From Pseudomonas sp. UBA4194 (lineage in GTDB: Bacteria; Pseudomonadota; Gammaproteobacteria; Pseudomonadales; Pseudomonadaceae): DNA of 12,716 nucleotides. The notes beneath the pieces are model-generated. The model was not told the DNA's origin. It worked only from the letters and a program-made list of their open reading frames with translations, and ran no database searches. Numbering within the stretch: the stretch's first letter is position 1; each line of letters starts with the position of its first letter. The position numbers and the translations under genes were made by a program. Location: the NCBI RefSeq assembly GCF_002379585.1, contig NZ_DFUE01000068.1, forward strand, positions 5,324-18,039, read 5' to 3'. Shown piece by piece: positions 6,687-12,701 of the stretch.

Positions 6687-7646
6687 ATGCAACTAGCCTT
6701 GGCGCCCATGGAAGGCCTGGTCGACAATATCCTGCGCGATGTCCTTACTCAGGTAGGCGGCATCGATTGGTGCGTCACCGAGTTCATACGCGTCAATGAG
6801 CGTGTGCTGACCGCGGCTTATTATCACAAGTTCGGACCCGAACTTCTGGAAGGCTCGGTCACGCGTGCCGGCACGCCGTTGCGCGTACAACTGCTGGGCT
6901 CTGATCCGGTGGCACTGGCCGACAACGCCGCGTTCGCTTGCACCCTGGGTGCGCCCGTCATCGACCTGAATTTCGGTTGCCCTGCCACGACCGTGAACAA
7001 GTCCCGAGGCGGGGCGGTATTGCTCAAGGAACCCGAACTGTTGCATCGCATCCTCCAGGAGGTTCGGCGCACCGTGCCCAGTGAGATTCCCGTGACCGCC
7101 AAGATGCGCCTGGGTTTCGACACGCCCGACAGCGCCATCGAATGCGCCACGGCCCTGGCAGAAGGCGGTGCCGACGTTTTGGTGGTGCACGCGCGCACCA
7201 AGGTCGATGGCTACAAGCCGCCTGCCCACTGGGAGTGGGTGGCCAGGGTGCAGGATGTAGTCAAGGTGCCCGTGTATGCCAATGGCGAGATCTGGACCGT
7301 GGAAGACTGGCGACGCTGCCGCGAGATCAGCGGAGCGGAGGACTTCATGTTGGGTCGCGGCCTGGTCTCGCGCCCCGACCTTGCTCGCCAGATCGCTGCG
7401 GCGCGACAGGGTGTCGACCTGCCGGAGATGACCTGGGCCGAGCTGATGCCACTGATCCGCGAGTTCTGGCGCCAGGCCAGGGAGCAGCTCACGCCTCGTC
7501 AGGCGCCGGGCCGTCTGAAGCAGTGGGTGGCGATGCTGACCAGGACCTATCCGCAAGCTGTCGAGCTGTTCACTTTGCTGCGCCGTGAGCAGGACTGCGA
7601 TCGTGTAGAACAGCTGCTCAGCGGCGAGGCTTCTCAGGCGGCGTGA
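6687..7646 (+). CDS. dusC: tRNA-dihydrouridine(16) synthase DusC
   Basis: This FMN enzyme reduces uridine to dihydrouridine in the D-loop of tRNAs, using NADPH. The 319 residues fit DusC (about 315 in E. coli). Visible are the N-terminal LAPMEG (5-10) at the FMN-binding barrel start, TEFIRV (31-36), VQLLG (67-71), the LNFGCP motif with catalytic Cys98, KMRLGFD for substrate handling, VVHARTK, and the phosphate-binding NGEIW and MLGRG segments. LNFGCP.TTVN and TEFIRV resemble DusC more than DusA or DusB. A helical C-terminal tRNA-binding domain begins at about residue 245. The ribosome site is weak (CCCGAGAAAC). A strong terminator follows 15 bases after the stop. Confidence 0.93.
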   Translation: MQLALAPMEGLVDNILRDVLTQVGGIDWCVTEFIRVNERVLTAAYYHKFGPELLEGSVTRAGTPLRVQLLGSDPVALADNAAFACTLGAPVIDLNFGCPATTVNKSRGGAVLLKEPELLHRILQEVRRTVPSEIPVTAKMRLGFDTPDSAIECATALAEGGADVLVVHARTKVDGYKPPAHWEWVARVQDVVKVPVYANGEIWTVEDWRRCREISGAEDFMLGRGLVSRPDLARQIAAARQGVDLPEMTWAELMPLIREFWRQAREQLTPRQAPGRLKQWVAMLTRTYPQAVELFTLLRREQDCDRVEQLLSGEASQAA

Positions 7647-7660
7647 TATGGCAGGCGAAG

Positions 7661-7687
7661 AAAAGGCGACCCATGGTCGCCTTTTTT
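7661..7687. terminator. bidirectional terminator between dusC and the ABC ATPase gene
   Basis: AAAAGGCGACC-CAT-GGTCGCCTTTTTT forms a 7-bp GC stem flanked by A and T runs, so it can end transcripts from both strands. The two genes converge here: dusC ends at 7646 (+) and the ABC gene ends at 7706 (-). Confidence 0.95.
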
Positions 7688-7705
7688 GTGTGCAAGATCG
7701 GGCCG

Positions 7706-8791
7706 TCAGGCGTGCCGGCGCACCCCGGACTGCACGGGGGTGCTGCCAGCAGCGGCGAACAGCACCAGATGATCGGCTGCGACCTGGATGCCGACGTCCG
7801 TGCCGGGCGCATAGTCGATGTGGCTGGGAAACACGGCCTCCAGCTGGCTGCCAGTGGCAAGCTGAAGTCGATACAGCGTCGCGGCACCCTGGAAGCTTTT
7901 GCCGATGATTCGTACCTTCAGTGCGCTGTCCGGCGCATGCACCAGATCGTCGGGCCTTAACAACACATCCACGGCACTGCCCGCAGGCCAGGTGTAGGCG
8001 CGATTGCCGCGCAGTTCGCCCAGTTCGGTGGTCACGGTGTCGGGACTGGTCAGTTGCCCGCGGATGAAATAGCCCTGGCCGATAAAGCTGGCGACAAACG
8101 GCGTCGCCGGCTCGTGGTAAAGGTTGTAGGGGGTATCCCATTGCTCCAGTCGGCCTTCCTTGAACACGCCGACATGGTCGCTGACCGCGAATGCTTCCTC
8201 CTGGTCGTGGGTCACCAGAATGGCACTGGTGCCGCGGCTCTTGAGTATGTCGCGGACCTCATGGCTCAAGCGTCGGCGCAGTTCCACATCGAGGTTGGAG
8301 AACGGCTCGTCCAGTAGCAGCAGCTGCGGTTCAGGCGCCAGGGCCCGCGCCAGCGCCACGCGCTGTTGCTGACCGCCGGAGAGCTCGTGGGGGTAGCGTT
8401 TGTCCAGGCCGCCCAGGTTCACCAGCTCGAGCATCTCGCTGATCACTCGCGCTTGTTGCGGGTGCTTGCGGATGCCGAAGGCGACGTTCTCGGCCACGGT
8501 CAAATGAGGGAAGAGTGCGTAGTCCTGGAACACCATGCCGATGCGGCGTTTCTCCGGTGCCAGCGTGAAGCCGGCCCTGGAGATGACTTCGCCACCCAGA
8601 TGGATTTCACCCTCGTGCACCGGCTCGAAGCCTGCGATTGCGCGCAGGGTGGTGGTTTTGCCGCAGCCGGAGGAGCCCAGCAGGCAGCCAATGTCGCCCG
8701 CGTTGAGGTGCAGGTTCAGGTTCTGCACCACTCGCTGGCCACCGTAGCCGCAGGCAAGCTCTCGCAGATTCAGCAGCAGCGGCTGGCTCAT
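7706..8791 (-). CDS. ABC transporter ATP-binding protein (FbpC/PotA-like), orphan
   Basis: This is the ATPase subunit of an importer of the iron/polyamine/sulfate type. Of 361 residues, the first ~235 form the nucleotide-binding domain: Walker A GSSGCGKT (39-46), Q-loop Gln89, signature LSGGQQQR (137-144), Walker B LLLLDEP (157-163) and H-loop His195. A TOBE-like C-terminal domain (about 270-345) follows, where such proteins sense substrate or regulators. The ATG at 8791 overlaps the argF stop (ATGA), which indicates translational coupling and rules out a 26-codon upstream extension. No permease or binding-protein gene lies in the window. I recall an ATPase gene next to argF in P. aeruginosa, so the pairing seems old. 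The substrate cannot be told; arginine-pathway compounds, iron and polyamines are all possible. Confidence 0.9.
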   Translation of the reverse strand: MSQPLLLNLRELACGYGGQRVVQNLNLHLNAGDIGCLLGSSGCGKTTTLRAIAGFEPVHEGEIHLGGEVISRAGFTLAPEKRRIGMVFQDYALFPHLTVAENVAFGIRKHPQQARVISEMLELVNLGGLDKRYPHELSGGQQQRVALARALAPEPQLLLLDEPFSNLDVELRRRLSHEVRDILKSRGTSAILVTHDQEEAFAVSDHVGVFKEGRLEQWDTPYNLYHEPATPFVASFIGQGYFIRGQLTSPDTVTTELGELRGNRAYTWPAGSAVDVLLRPDDLVHAPDSALKVRIIGKSFQGAATLYRLQLATGSQLEAVFPSHIDYAPGTDVGIQVAADHLVLFAAAGSTPVQSGVRRHA

Positions 8792-9711
8792 GCTGGGCGA
8801 TACCCTGGCGCGACCAGAAACTCGAGCAGCGCTTTTTGTGCGTGCAGACGGTTCTCCGCCTGGTCCCACGCCACCGCGCGGGGGTCGTCGAGCACGTCGT
8901 GGCTGATCTCTTCACCCCGATGAGCTGGCAGGCAGTGCATGAACAGCACATCCGGCGCGGCCAGGTCGAGCAGTTCGCGGGTGACCTGATACGGGGCAAA
9001 CAAGGCCAGCCGGCGCGCTGTCTCGTCTTCCTGCCCCATGGAGGTCCAGACGTCGGTGCTGACCAGGTCGGCGCCGCGTACGGCTTCCTTGGGGTCGCGC
9101 ACAATTGTCACGCGGCTGCCCGCCTGCTCGACGAATTGCGCGCTGGGCTCATAGCCCTCGGGGCAGGCGACGCGCAGCTGGAAATCGAACTGGATGGCCG
9201 CTTCGATATAGCTGTTGCACATGTTGTTGCCGTCGCCGATCCAGGCCACGGTCTTGCCCTGGATCGAGCCGCGGTGTTCCAGATACGTCTGCATGTCGGC
9301 CAGCAGCTGGCAAGGGTGAGAGTCGTCGGACAGGCCGTTGATCACGGGTACGCGGGAGTTGGCGGCGAACTCGGTCAGGGTGCTGTGGGCAAACGTTCGG
9401 ATCATCACCGCGTCGAGCATGCGCGACATGACGATGGCGCAGTCGCCGATGGACTCGCCACGGCCAAGCTGGGTGTCGCGTGGAGACAGGAAGATCGCCT
9501 GGCCGCCCAGCTGCACCATGCCGGCTTCGAAGGACAGCCGGGTACGCGTCGAGGACTTCTCGAAGATCATGCCTAGTACCCGATTCTTCAGGGGCTCGAA
9601 CAATACGCCGCGGTTACGCAGGTCTTTGAGCTCGACCCCTCGACGGATGACGCTGACCAGCTCTTGGGGCGTGCAATCCATCAGGGAGAGAAAGTGCCTT
9701 GCGCTCATCAT
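8788..9711 (-). CDS. argF: anabolic ornithine carbamoyltransferase
   Basis: ArgF joins carbamoyl phosphate and ornithine to give citrulline in arginine synthesis, in the cytoplasm. The 307 residues are standard. The carbamoyl-phosphate loop STRTR is at 54-58, HPCQ at 132-135, ornithine-binding DVWTSMG at 220-226 and HCLPAHRGEE at 259-268. The sequence is very close, from memory, to the P. aeruginosa anabolic ArgF and not to the catabolic ArcB. Two ATG codons stand in tandem (9709-9711 and 9706-9708). The ribosome site AAAAGGT fits either; the second gives the MSARHFLSLMD start seen in homologues. The stop codon overlaps the next gene's start. An ArgR-type half-site sits in the promoter. Confidence 0.97.
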   Translation of the reverse strand: MMSARHFLSLMDCTPQELVSVIRRGVELKDLRNRGVLFEPLKNRVLGMIFEKSSTRTRLSFEAGMVQLGGQAIFLSPRDTQLGRGESIGDCAIVMSRMLDAVMIRTFAHSTLTEFAANSRVPVINGLSDDSHPCQLLADMQTYLEHRGSIQGKTVAWIGDGNNMCNSYIEAAIQFDFQLRVACPEGYEPSAQFVEQAGSRVTIVRDPKEAVRGADLVSTDVWTSMGQEDETARRLALFAPYQVTRELLDLAAPDVLFMHCLPAHRGEEISHDVLDDPRAVAWDQAENRLHAQKALLEFLVAPGYRPA

Positions 9712-9753
9712 TGACTACCTTTTTTGCCACAGACCGCAGATGCTCAGAACCAG

Positions 9754-9768
9754 GTTTTTCGGAAAAAC
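9754..9768. repeat. small inverted repeat in the argF leader
   Basis: GTTTTT-CGG-AAAAAC is a perfect 6-bp inverted repeat 43 bases upstream of the argF start. It is nested within a second inverted pair, CAGGT (9751-9755) and ACCTG (9776-9780), so the leader RNA could fold in two ways. No function can be assigned. Confidence 0.4.
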
Positions 9769-9823
9769 GGGTGAGACCTGCAGCGAAAGCCGCACAGGGC
9801 GACGAAATTTAAGGGAAGACGCC

Positions 9824-9853
9824 ATCCTATAAGGAACTGTCGCCTTTTACCAA
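9824..9853 (-). promoter_or_regulatory. argF promoter with overlapping ArgR half-site
   Basis: On the minus strand TTGGTA (-35; plus positions 9848-9853) and TAGGAT (-10; 9824-9829) are 18 bases apart. On the plus strand TGTCGC (9838-9843), eight bases and AA (9852-9853) match the Pseudomonas ArgR half-site TGTCGC-N8-AA exactly, and the site covers the -35 and spacer. Repression by ArgR with arginine, known for argF in P. aeruginosa, follows naturally. I did not find an equally good second half-site. Confidence 0.7.
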
Positions 9854-9992
9854 TAGGGGCCTGAATTTTTGCTGTGCAGACACCTGTAACAACCCATGTT
9901 TGCCAAAGCGCTGCGGGTGCGGTTCGTTGATCGCCGCAAGACCGCCGGGCAGGTGAAAAGCTGAACCACTGGCGTCTCCCATTCGTCTATTC

Positions 9993-10022
9993 TTGCAGTG
10001 AACAGCGCGGCCCATGTCATAA
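9993..10022 (+). promoter_or_regulatory. possible promoter in the argF-10107 intergenic region
   Basis: TTGCAG (9993-9998), an 18-base spacer and TCATAA (10017-10022) are a tolerable sigma-70 pair for the 94-residue gene starting at 10107. The rest of 9854-10058 shows no gene or RNA structure that I recognise. Confidence 0.3.
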
Positions 10023-10058
10023 AGCCACCCAGCTGACCACGTGACGTTTCCTTAATGC

Positions 10059-10081
10059 GGCCTCTGAGTTATAAAGAGGCC
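10059..10081. repeat. perfect 7-bp palindromic arms upstream of the 94-residue gene
   Basis: GGCCTCT and AGAGGCC flank a 9-base centre that contains TTATAA. It ends 25 bases before the start codon of the 94-residue gene. The -10-like centre suggests an operator over a promoter; alternatively it is a leader hairpin if transcription starts near 10028. Confidence 0.55.
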
Positions 10082-10106
10082 TGGCAAGATTCACGGAGCT
10101 CATGGA

Positions 10107-10391
10107 ATGGAATCGAAAGAACAACAGCTGGTCGAGTTGCTGGGGCTGACCGCCCGAACCTTGACCCACCTCACTGCTTCCATGACTTCGATGTCTTTCG
10201 AGCTCCTGCGCAGCGACGATGAGGTCACTCGCAGTGCCGGCAAGCGCATGATCGACCGTATGGCGACCATCAGCACCGGACTGGACGATCACTGGCGTCT
10301 GATTGGCGAGCTGACCGGCGTTCACGTAGCTCAGGAAGAGATCGAAACCGTGCTGGAAATTCAGCTGCAGGTGCCTTCTGCGATGAATTGA
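10107..10391 (+). CDS. conserved-looking 94-residue helical protein, function unknown
   Basis: I do not recognise a family. The product is acidic, lacks cysteine, and has no signal peptide or membrane segment. It reads as two or three amphipathic helices: residues 5-35 (leucine/threonine-rich, ending MSFELLRSDDE), 40-68 (RMIDRMATISTGLDDHWRLIGELTG) and 73-90. This would suit a small helical bundle or a binding/adaptor protein. GGAG (10095-10098) lies 8 bases before the ATG. A second ATG at 10102 is in another frame. It is flanked by argF's divergent promoter and by a hairpin terminator at 10432. A small hypothetical gene sits at about this place in other pseudomonads as far as I recall. Confidence 0.8.
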   Translation: MESKEQQLVELLGLTARTLTHLTASMTSMSFELLRSDDEVTRSAGKRMIDRMATISTGLDDHWRLIGELTGVHVAQEEIETVLEIQLQVPSAMN

Positions 10392-10431
10392 GCGACGGCC
10401 TGCGCGTCGATTCGGTCATGCCGTACCGAAG

Positions 10432-10458
10432 AGCCCGAGCGTGACGCTCGGCTTTCCT
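10432..10458 (+). terminator. hairpin terminator after the 94-residue gene
   Basis: AGCCCGAGCG and CGCTCGGCT form a 9-bp stem with one bulged C and a TGA loop, followed by TTTCCTGTT. The T tract is short. The hairpin overlaps the -35 region of the grxD promoter, so the two may affect each other. Confidence 0.55.
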
Positions 10459-10466
10459 GTTACAAT
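10458..10466 (+). promoter_or_regulatory. extended -10 promoter of grxD
   Basis: TGTTACAAT combines a TGN extension with TACAAT (five of six), 69 bases before the grxD ATG. No clear -35 is seen. The leader carries a small stem CCGAC/GTCGG around an AGTCGACT palindrome (about 10478-10496). Confidence 0.55.
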
Positions 10467-10535
10467 GGCGCACCGTGCCGACCAGTCGACTGTCGGACCT
10501 AATCTATCGGATACAGAAGCCGAGCGAGGTGCTCC

Positions 10536-10877
10536 ATGGATATTATCGAAACGATCAAAGAGCAGATTGCCAACAACACAGTCCTGCTTTACATGAAAGG
10601 CGCGCCCAATGCTCCGCAATGCGGCTTCTCGGCCAAGGCTGCACAGGCCGTCATGGGTTGCGGCGAGAAATTCGCCTACGTGGATATCCTGCAGAACCCG
10701 GAAATCCGCGCGAACCTGCCCAAATACGCCAACTGGCCTACTTTCCCGCAGCTGTGGGTAGCCGGCGAACTGGTTGGCGGCAGCGACATCATGGCCGAAA
10801 TGGCCGCCAACGGTGAGTTGCAGACCTTGATCAAGGAAGCGAGCGCCAAGGCAGCCGCGGTCAAGGCCGACGCCTGA
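10536..10877 (+). CDS. grxD: monothiol glutaredoxin, CGFS type (Grx4)
   Basis: GrxD carries or stores [2Fe-2S] clusters, bound between two monomers with glutathione, and often partners BolA proteins. The 113 residues form one thioredoxin fold with the CGFS motif at 29-32 (single Cys29), the cis-Pro segment WPTFPQLWV (67-75) that binds glutathione, and GGSDI (86-90). This is the usual Grx4 layout. GAGG (10526-10529) is 6 bases before the ATG. It stands alone between two terminators, and the facing neighbour is bacterioferritin, an iron-store gene, which fits a role in iron-sulfur handling. Confidence 0.96.
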   Translation: MDIIETIKEQIANNTVLLYMKGAPNAPQCGFSAKAAQAVMGCGEKFAYVDILQNPEIRANLPKYANWPTFPQLWVAGELVGGSDIMAEMAANGELQTLIKEASAKAAAVKADA

Positions 10878-10911
10878 TCTTCGATGGGCTGGCCCTGTTG
10901 CCGGCTCCATG

Positions 10912-10949
10912 AAAAAAGCCCCGCCTGTTTGCACAGTGCGGGGCTTTTT
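10912..10949. terminator. bidirectional terminator between grxD and bfr
   Basis: AAAAAGCCCCGC (10913-10924) and GCGGGGCTTTTT (10938-10949) are perfect 12-base arms, with an inner CTGT/ACAG pair in the 13-nt loop. The A and T runs allow termination from both strands, and the two genes converge here. Confidence 0.96.
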
Positions 10950-10961
10950 GTTGGGCGATGA

Positions 10962-11438
10962 TTACGCTTCTTCGCCCATGCTCGACTGCAGGTAATTTTC
11001 GATACCTACCTTGTCGATCAGGCTGAGCTGGGTTTCCAGCCAGTCGATATGTTCTTCCTCGGATTCCAGGATGTCTTCGAGCATCTCGCGGCTACCGAAG
11101 TCACCGACAGTTTCACAGTGAGCAATGGCGGCCTTCAGGTCGGCCAGGCCTTTGTATTCCAGCTTGAGATCGCACTCGAGCATCTCTTTGGTGTGCTCAC
11201 CGATCAGGATCTTGCCCAGCTCTTGCAGGTTCGGGATGCCTTCAAGAAACAGAATACGCTTGATCAATTTGTCAGCGTGCTTCATTTCATCGATGGATTC
11301 CTTGTACTCATGCTTGCCAAGCTTGTTCAGGCCCCAATCTTCATACATGCGTGCGTGTAGGAAGTACTGATTGATAGCGACCAGCTCGTTACCGAGGATC
11401 TTGTTGAGATGCTGGATGACGCTGATATCGCCTTTCAT
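10962..11438 (-). CDS. bfr: bacterioferritin (BfrB type)
   Basis: Bacterioferritin forms a 24-subunit haem-containing shell that oxidises Fe(II) and stores it as a ferric mineral. At 158 residues it equals the P. aeruginosa BfrB length. All ferroxidase ligands are present: Glu18, Glu51, His54, Glu94, Glu127 and His130; Met52 is the axial haem ligand. The ATG at 11438 (MKGDISVIQHLNKIL) is the family start; an 18-codon extension upstream runs into the promoter. A Shine-Dalgarno-like AAGG precedes it. Its release partner Bfd is encoded just upstream on the same strand but separated by a terminator and has its own promoter, so the two genes are probably regulated in opposite ways by iron. Confidence 0.98.
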   Translation of the reverse strand: MKGDISVIQHLNKILGNELVAINQYFLHARMYEDWGLNKLGKHEYKESIDEMKHADKLIKRILFLEGIPNLQELGKILIGEHTKEMLECDLKLEYKGLADLKAAIAHCETVGDFGSREMLEDILESEEEHIDWLETQLSLIDKVGIENYLQSSMGEEA

Positions 11439-11476
11439 GTTCGGGGCCTTCGCGGGTGGAGAGATCGATAGGCCGA

Positions 11477-11505
11477 AGTTTGAGCCCGACACCTGCTACT
11501 GTCAA
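11477..11505 (-). promoter_or_regulatory. likely bfr promoter
   Basis: On the minus strand a perfect -35 TTGACA (plus 11500-11505) is followed after 17 bases by CAAACT (11477-11482), a poor -10. The region upstream (11506-11550) is AT-rich and could act as an UP element. I see no convincing Fur box here. Confidence 0.5.
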
Positions 11506-11593
11506 ACCTAAGTTATTGAATAATAAGTGAAAATTAATCGGAATAAGAATGACTGAGTTCTGCATTTGTGGCTAAGTCATTGTATTTCAGACA

Positions 11594-11619
11594 TAAAAAA
11601 ACCGGACCTGGGTCCGGTT
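11594..11619 (-). terminator. intrinsic terminator of bfd
   Basis: On the minus strand AACCGGACC and GGTCCGGTT form the stem (inner bases TG/CA open the loop) and TTTTTT follows (plus 11595-11600 as an A run). It lies 19 bases after the bfd stop codon and separates bfd from bfr. Confidence 0.92.
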
Positions 11620-11637
11620 CTTTGAAATGGCGGTAAA

Positions 11638-11859
11638 TCAGGCGGCGGTAAATTCGACGGGATAGGGCAGGGTGGACGTCTGGGCACTCTGTATTTCGGT
11701 CAATGTATCGCGTACGACCTCTTTGGCCAGGCACGCACATTTACCACACTGCATGGCGACCCCGAGAGTCTCGCGGACGTCGCGATAGCTGCAGCAGCCA
11801 TCGTAGATCGCTTCGCGGATCTGGCCATCGGTGACACCTTGGCAAAGACAGACATACAT
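11638..11859 (-). CDS. bfd: bacterioferritin-associated ferredoxin
   Basis: Bfd is a small [2Fe-2S] protein that docks on bacterioferritin and passes electrons to the ferric core so that iron is released. The 73 residues carry the four cluster ligands in the special Bfd order: Cys4, Cys6, Cys38 and Cys41 (CLC near the start and CGKC). It is of normal length with a hydrophobic C-terminal tail. The ATG at 11859 gives MYVCLC, the family start. The ribosome site is unusually poor (GGTCCTCTTTT). A Fur-like box covers the promoter, so expression should rise when iron is short. Confidence 0.96.
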   Translation of the reverse strand: MYVCLCQGVTDGQIREAIYDGCCSYRDVRETLGVAMQCGKCACLAKEVVRDTLTEIQSAQTSTLPYPVEFTAA

Positions 11860-11897
11860 AAAAGAGGACCGTCGCTGTGTTGGACTCAGTGCGCTCG

Positions 11898-11926
11898 ATC
11901 CTAATGGTAATGAGAATGCTTGTCAA
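11898..11926 (-). promoter_or_regulatory. bfd promoter overlapped by a Fur-like box
   Basis: On the minus strand TTGACA (plus 11921-11926), 17 bases and TAGGAT (11898-11903) form a good promoter. On the plus strand 11906-11924, GGTAATGAGAATGCTTGTC, matches the 19-bp Fur consensus at 14 positions by my count and lies across the -35 and spacer. Repression by Fur-Fe(II) is the expected result and agrees with what is known of bfd in P. aeruginosa. Confidence 0.8.
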
Positions 11927-12061
11927 AACAACTTCCAGCACTACTAGCGGGGTGCGATGAACGGTCAATGGCGGGGTCGGCGGTAGTGGGGTTCGCGGAA
12001 ACGACACGTAAACCTGTGTATCATCCAGTCCCTTCATTGCACCGAAATCAGGAGATACCGC

Positions 12062-12664
12062 ATGAGCGTACTCGTAGGCAAGCAAGCCCCGGACTTCAAT
12101 GTTGCCGCTGTACTGGGCACTGGCGAAATCGTCGACAGCTTCACCCTGTCGTCCGCCATCAAGGGCAAGTATGGGCTGGTGTTTTTCTATCCACTGGACT
12201 TCACCTTCGTTTGCCCGTCCGAGCTGATCGCGCTGGACAATCGCATCCCTGAATTCAAGGCGCGCAACGTGGAAGTGATCGGCGTGTCGATCGACTCGCA
12301 CTTCACCCACAATGCCTGGCGTAACACGCCGGTCAACGCCGGTGGCATTGGTCAGGTGCAGTACACCCTGGCTGCCGATACCAAGCACGAAATCTGCAAA
12401 GCCTATGATGTCGAGTCCGAAGGCGGCGTGGCTTTCCGTGGTGCGTTCCTGATCGACACCCACGGCGTCGTGCGTTCGCAGATCATCAACGACCTGCCAC
12501 TGGGTCGTAACATGGACGAGCTGTTGCGTCTGGTCGATGCCTTGCAGTTCCACGAAGAGCACGGCGAAGTCTGCCCGGCGAACTGGAAGAAGGGCGACAA
12601 GGGCATGACCGCATCGCCTGAAGGCGTCGCTGCCTACCTGAGCGAGCACGCCGGCAAGCTGTAA
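12062..12664 (+). CDS. 2-Cys peroxiredoxin (AhpC/TSA family)
   Basis: This cytoplasmic enzyme reduces hydrogen peroxide and organic peroxides through a cysteine sulfenic acid. It has 200 residues. The peroxidatic site is FTFVCP with Cys51 (Pro45, Thr48 and Arg127 near it), and the resolving Cys171 lies in the second VCP motif. Two motifs linked to over-oxidation in eukaryotic members are close but not exact: GGIG at 94-97 and YL (192-193) in place of YF. GGAG (12051-12054) precedes the ATG by 7 bases. It is divergent from bfd, and the shared 202-base gap holds the Fur-like box. A protein of this family is annotated next to bfd in P. aeruginosa as I recall. The reductant is not evident. Confidence 0.95.
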   Translation: MSVLVGKQAPDFNVAAVLGTGEIVDSFTLSSAIKGKYGLVFFYPLDFTFVCPSELIALDNRIPEFKARNVEVIGVSIDSHFTHNAWRNTPVNAGGIGQVQYTLAADTKHEICKAYDVESEGGVAFRGAFLIDTHGVVRSQIINDLPLGRNMDELLRLVDALQFHEEHGEVCPANWKKGDKGMTASPEGVAAYLSEHAGKL

Positions 12665-12675
12665 GCTTCGCCCGT

Positions 12676-12701
12676 AAAAAAACGGCGCCTGTACCGGCGC
12701 C
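12676..12701 (-). terminator. hairpin with T run on the minus strand, at the window end
   Basis: GGCGCC (12684-12689) and GGCGCC (12696-12701) pair around a 6-nt loop. On the minus strand GTTTTTTT follows, giving a good intrinsic terminator for a gene coming from the right. On the plus strand only CTTCGC follows, so its value for the peroxiredoxin gene is weaker. Confidence 0.7.

Noticed and set aside
9827..10015. 62-codon minus-strand frame upstream of argF
   Set aside because: It ends within the argF promoter and ArgR site, has no ribosome site that I can see and shows no family likeness.
10475..10816. 113-codon frame overlapping grxD in another reading frame
   Set aside because: It overlaps a complete CGFS glutaredoxin that has a good ribosome site; its own translation lacks any pattern.
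11520..11580. Fur box upstream of bfr
   Set aside because: AATAAGAATGA has only a short likeness to the Fur consensus, clearly weaker than the box at bfd.
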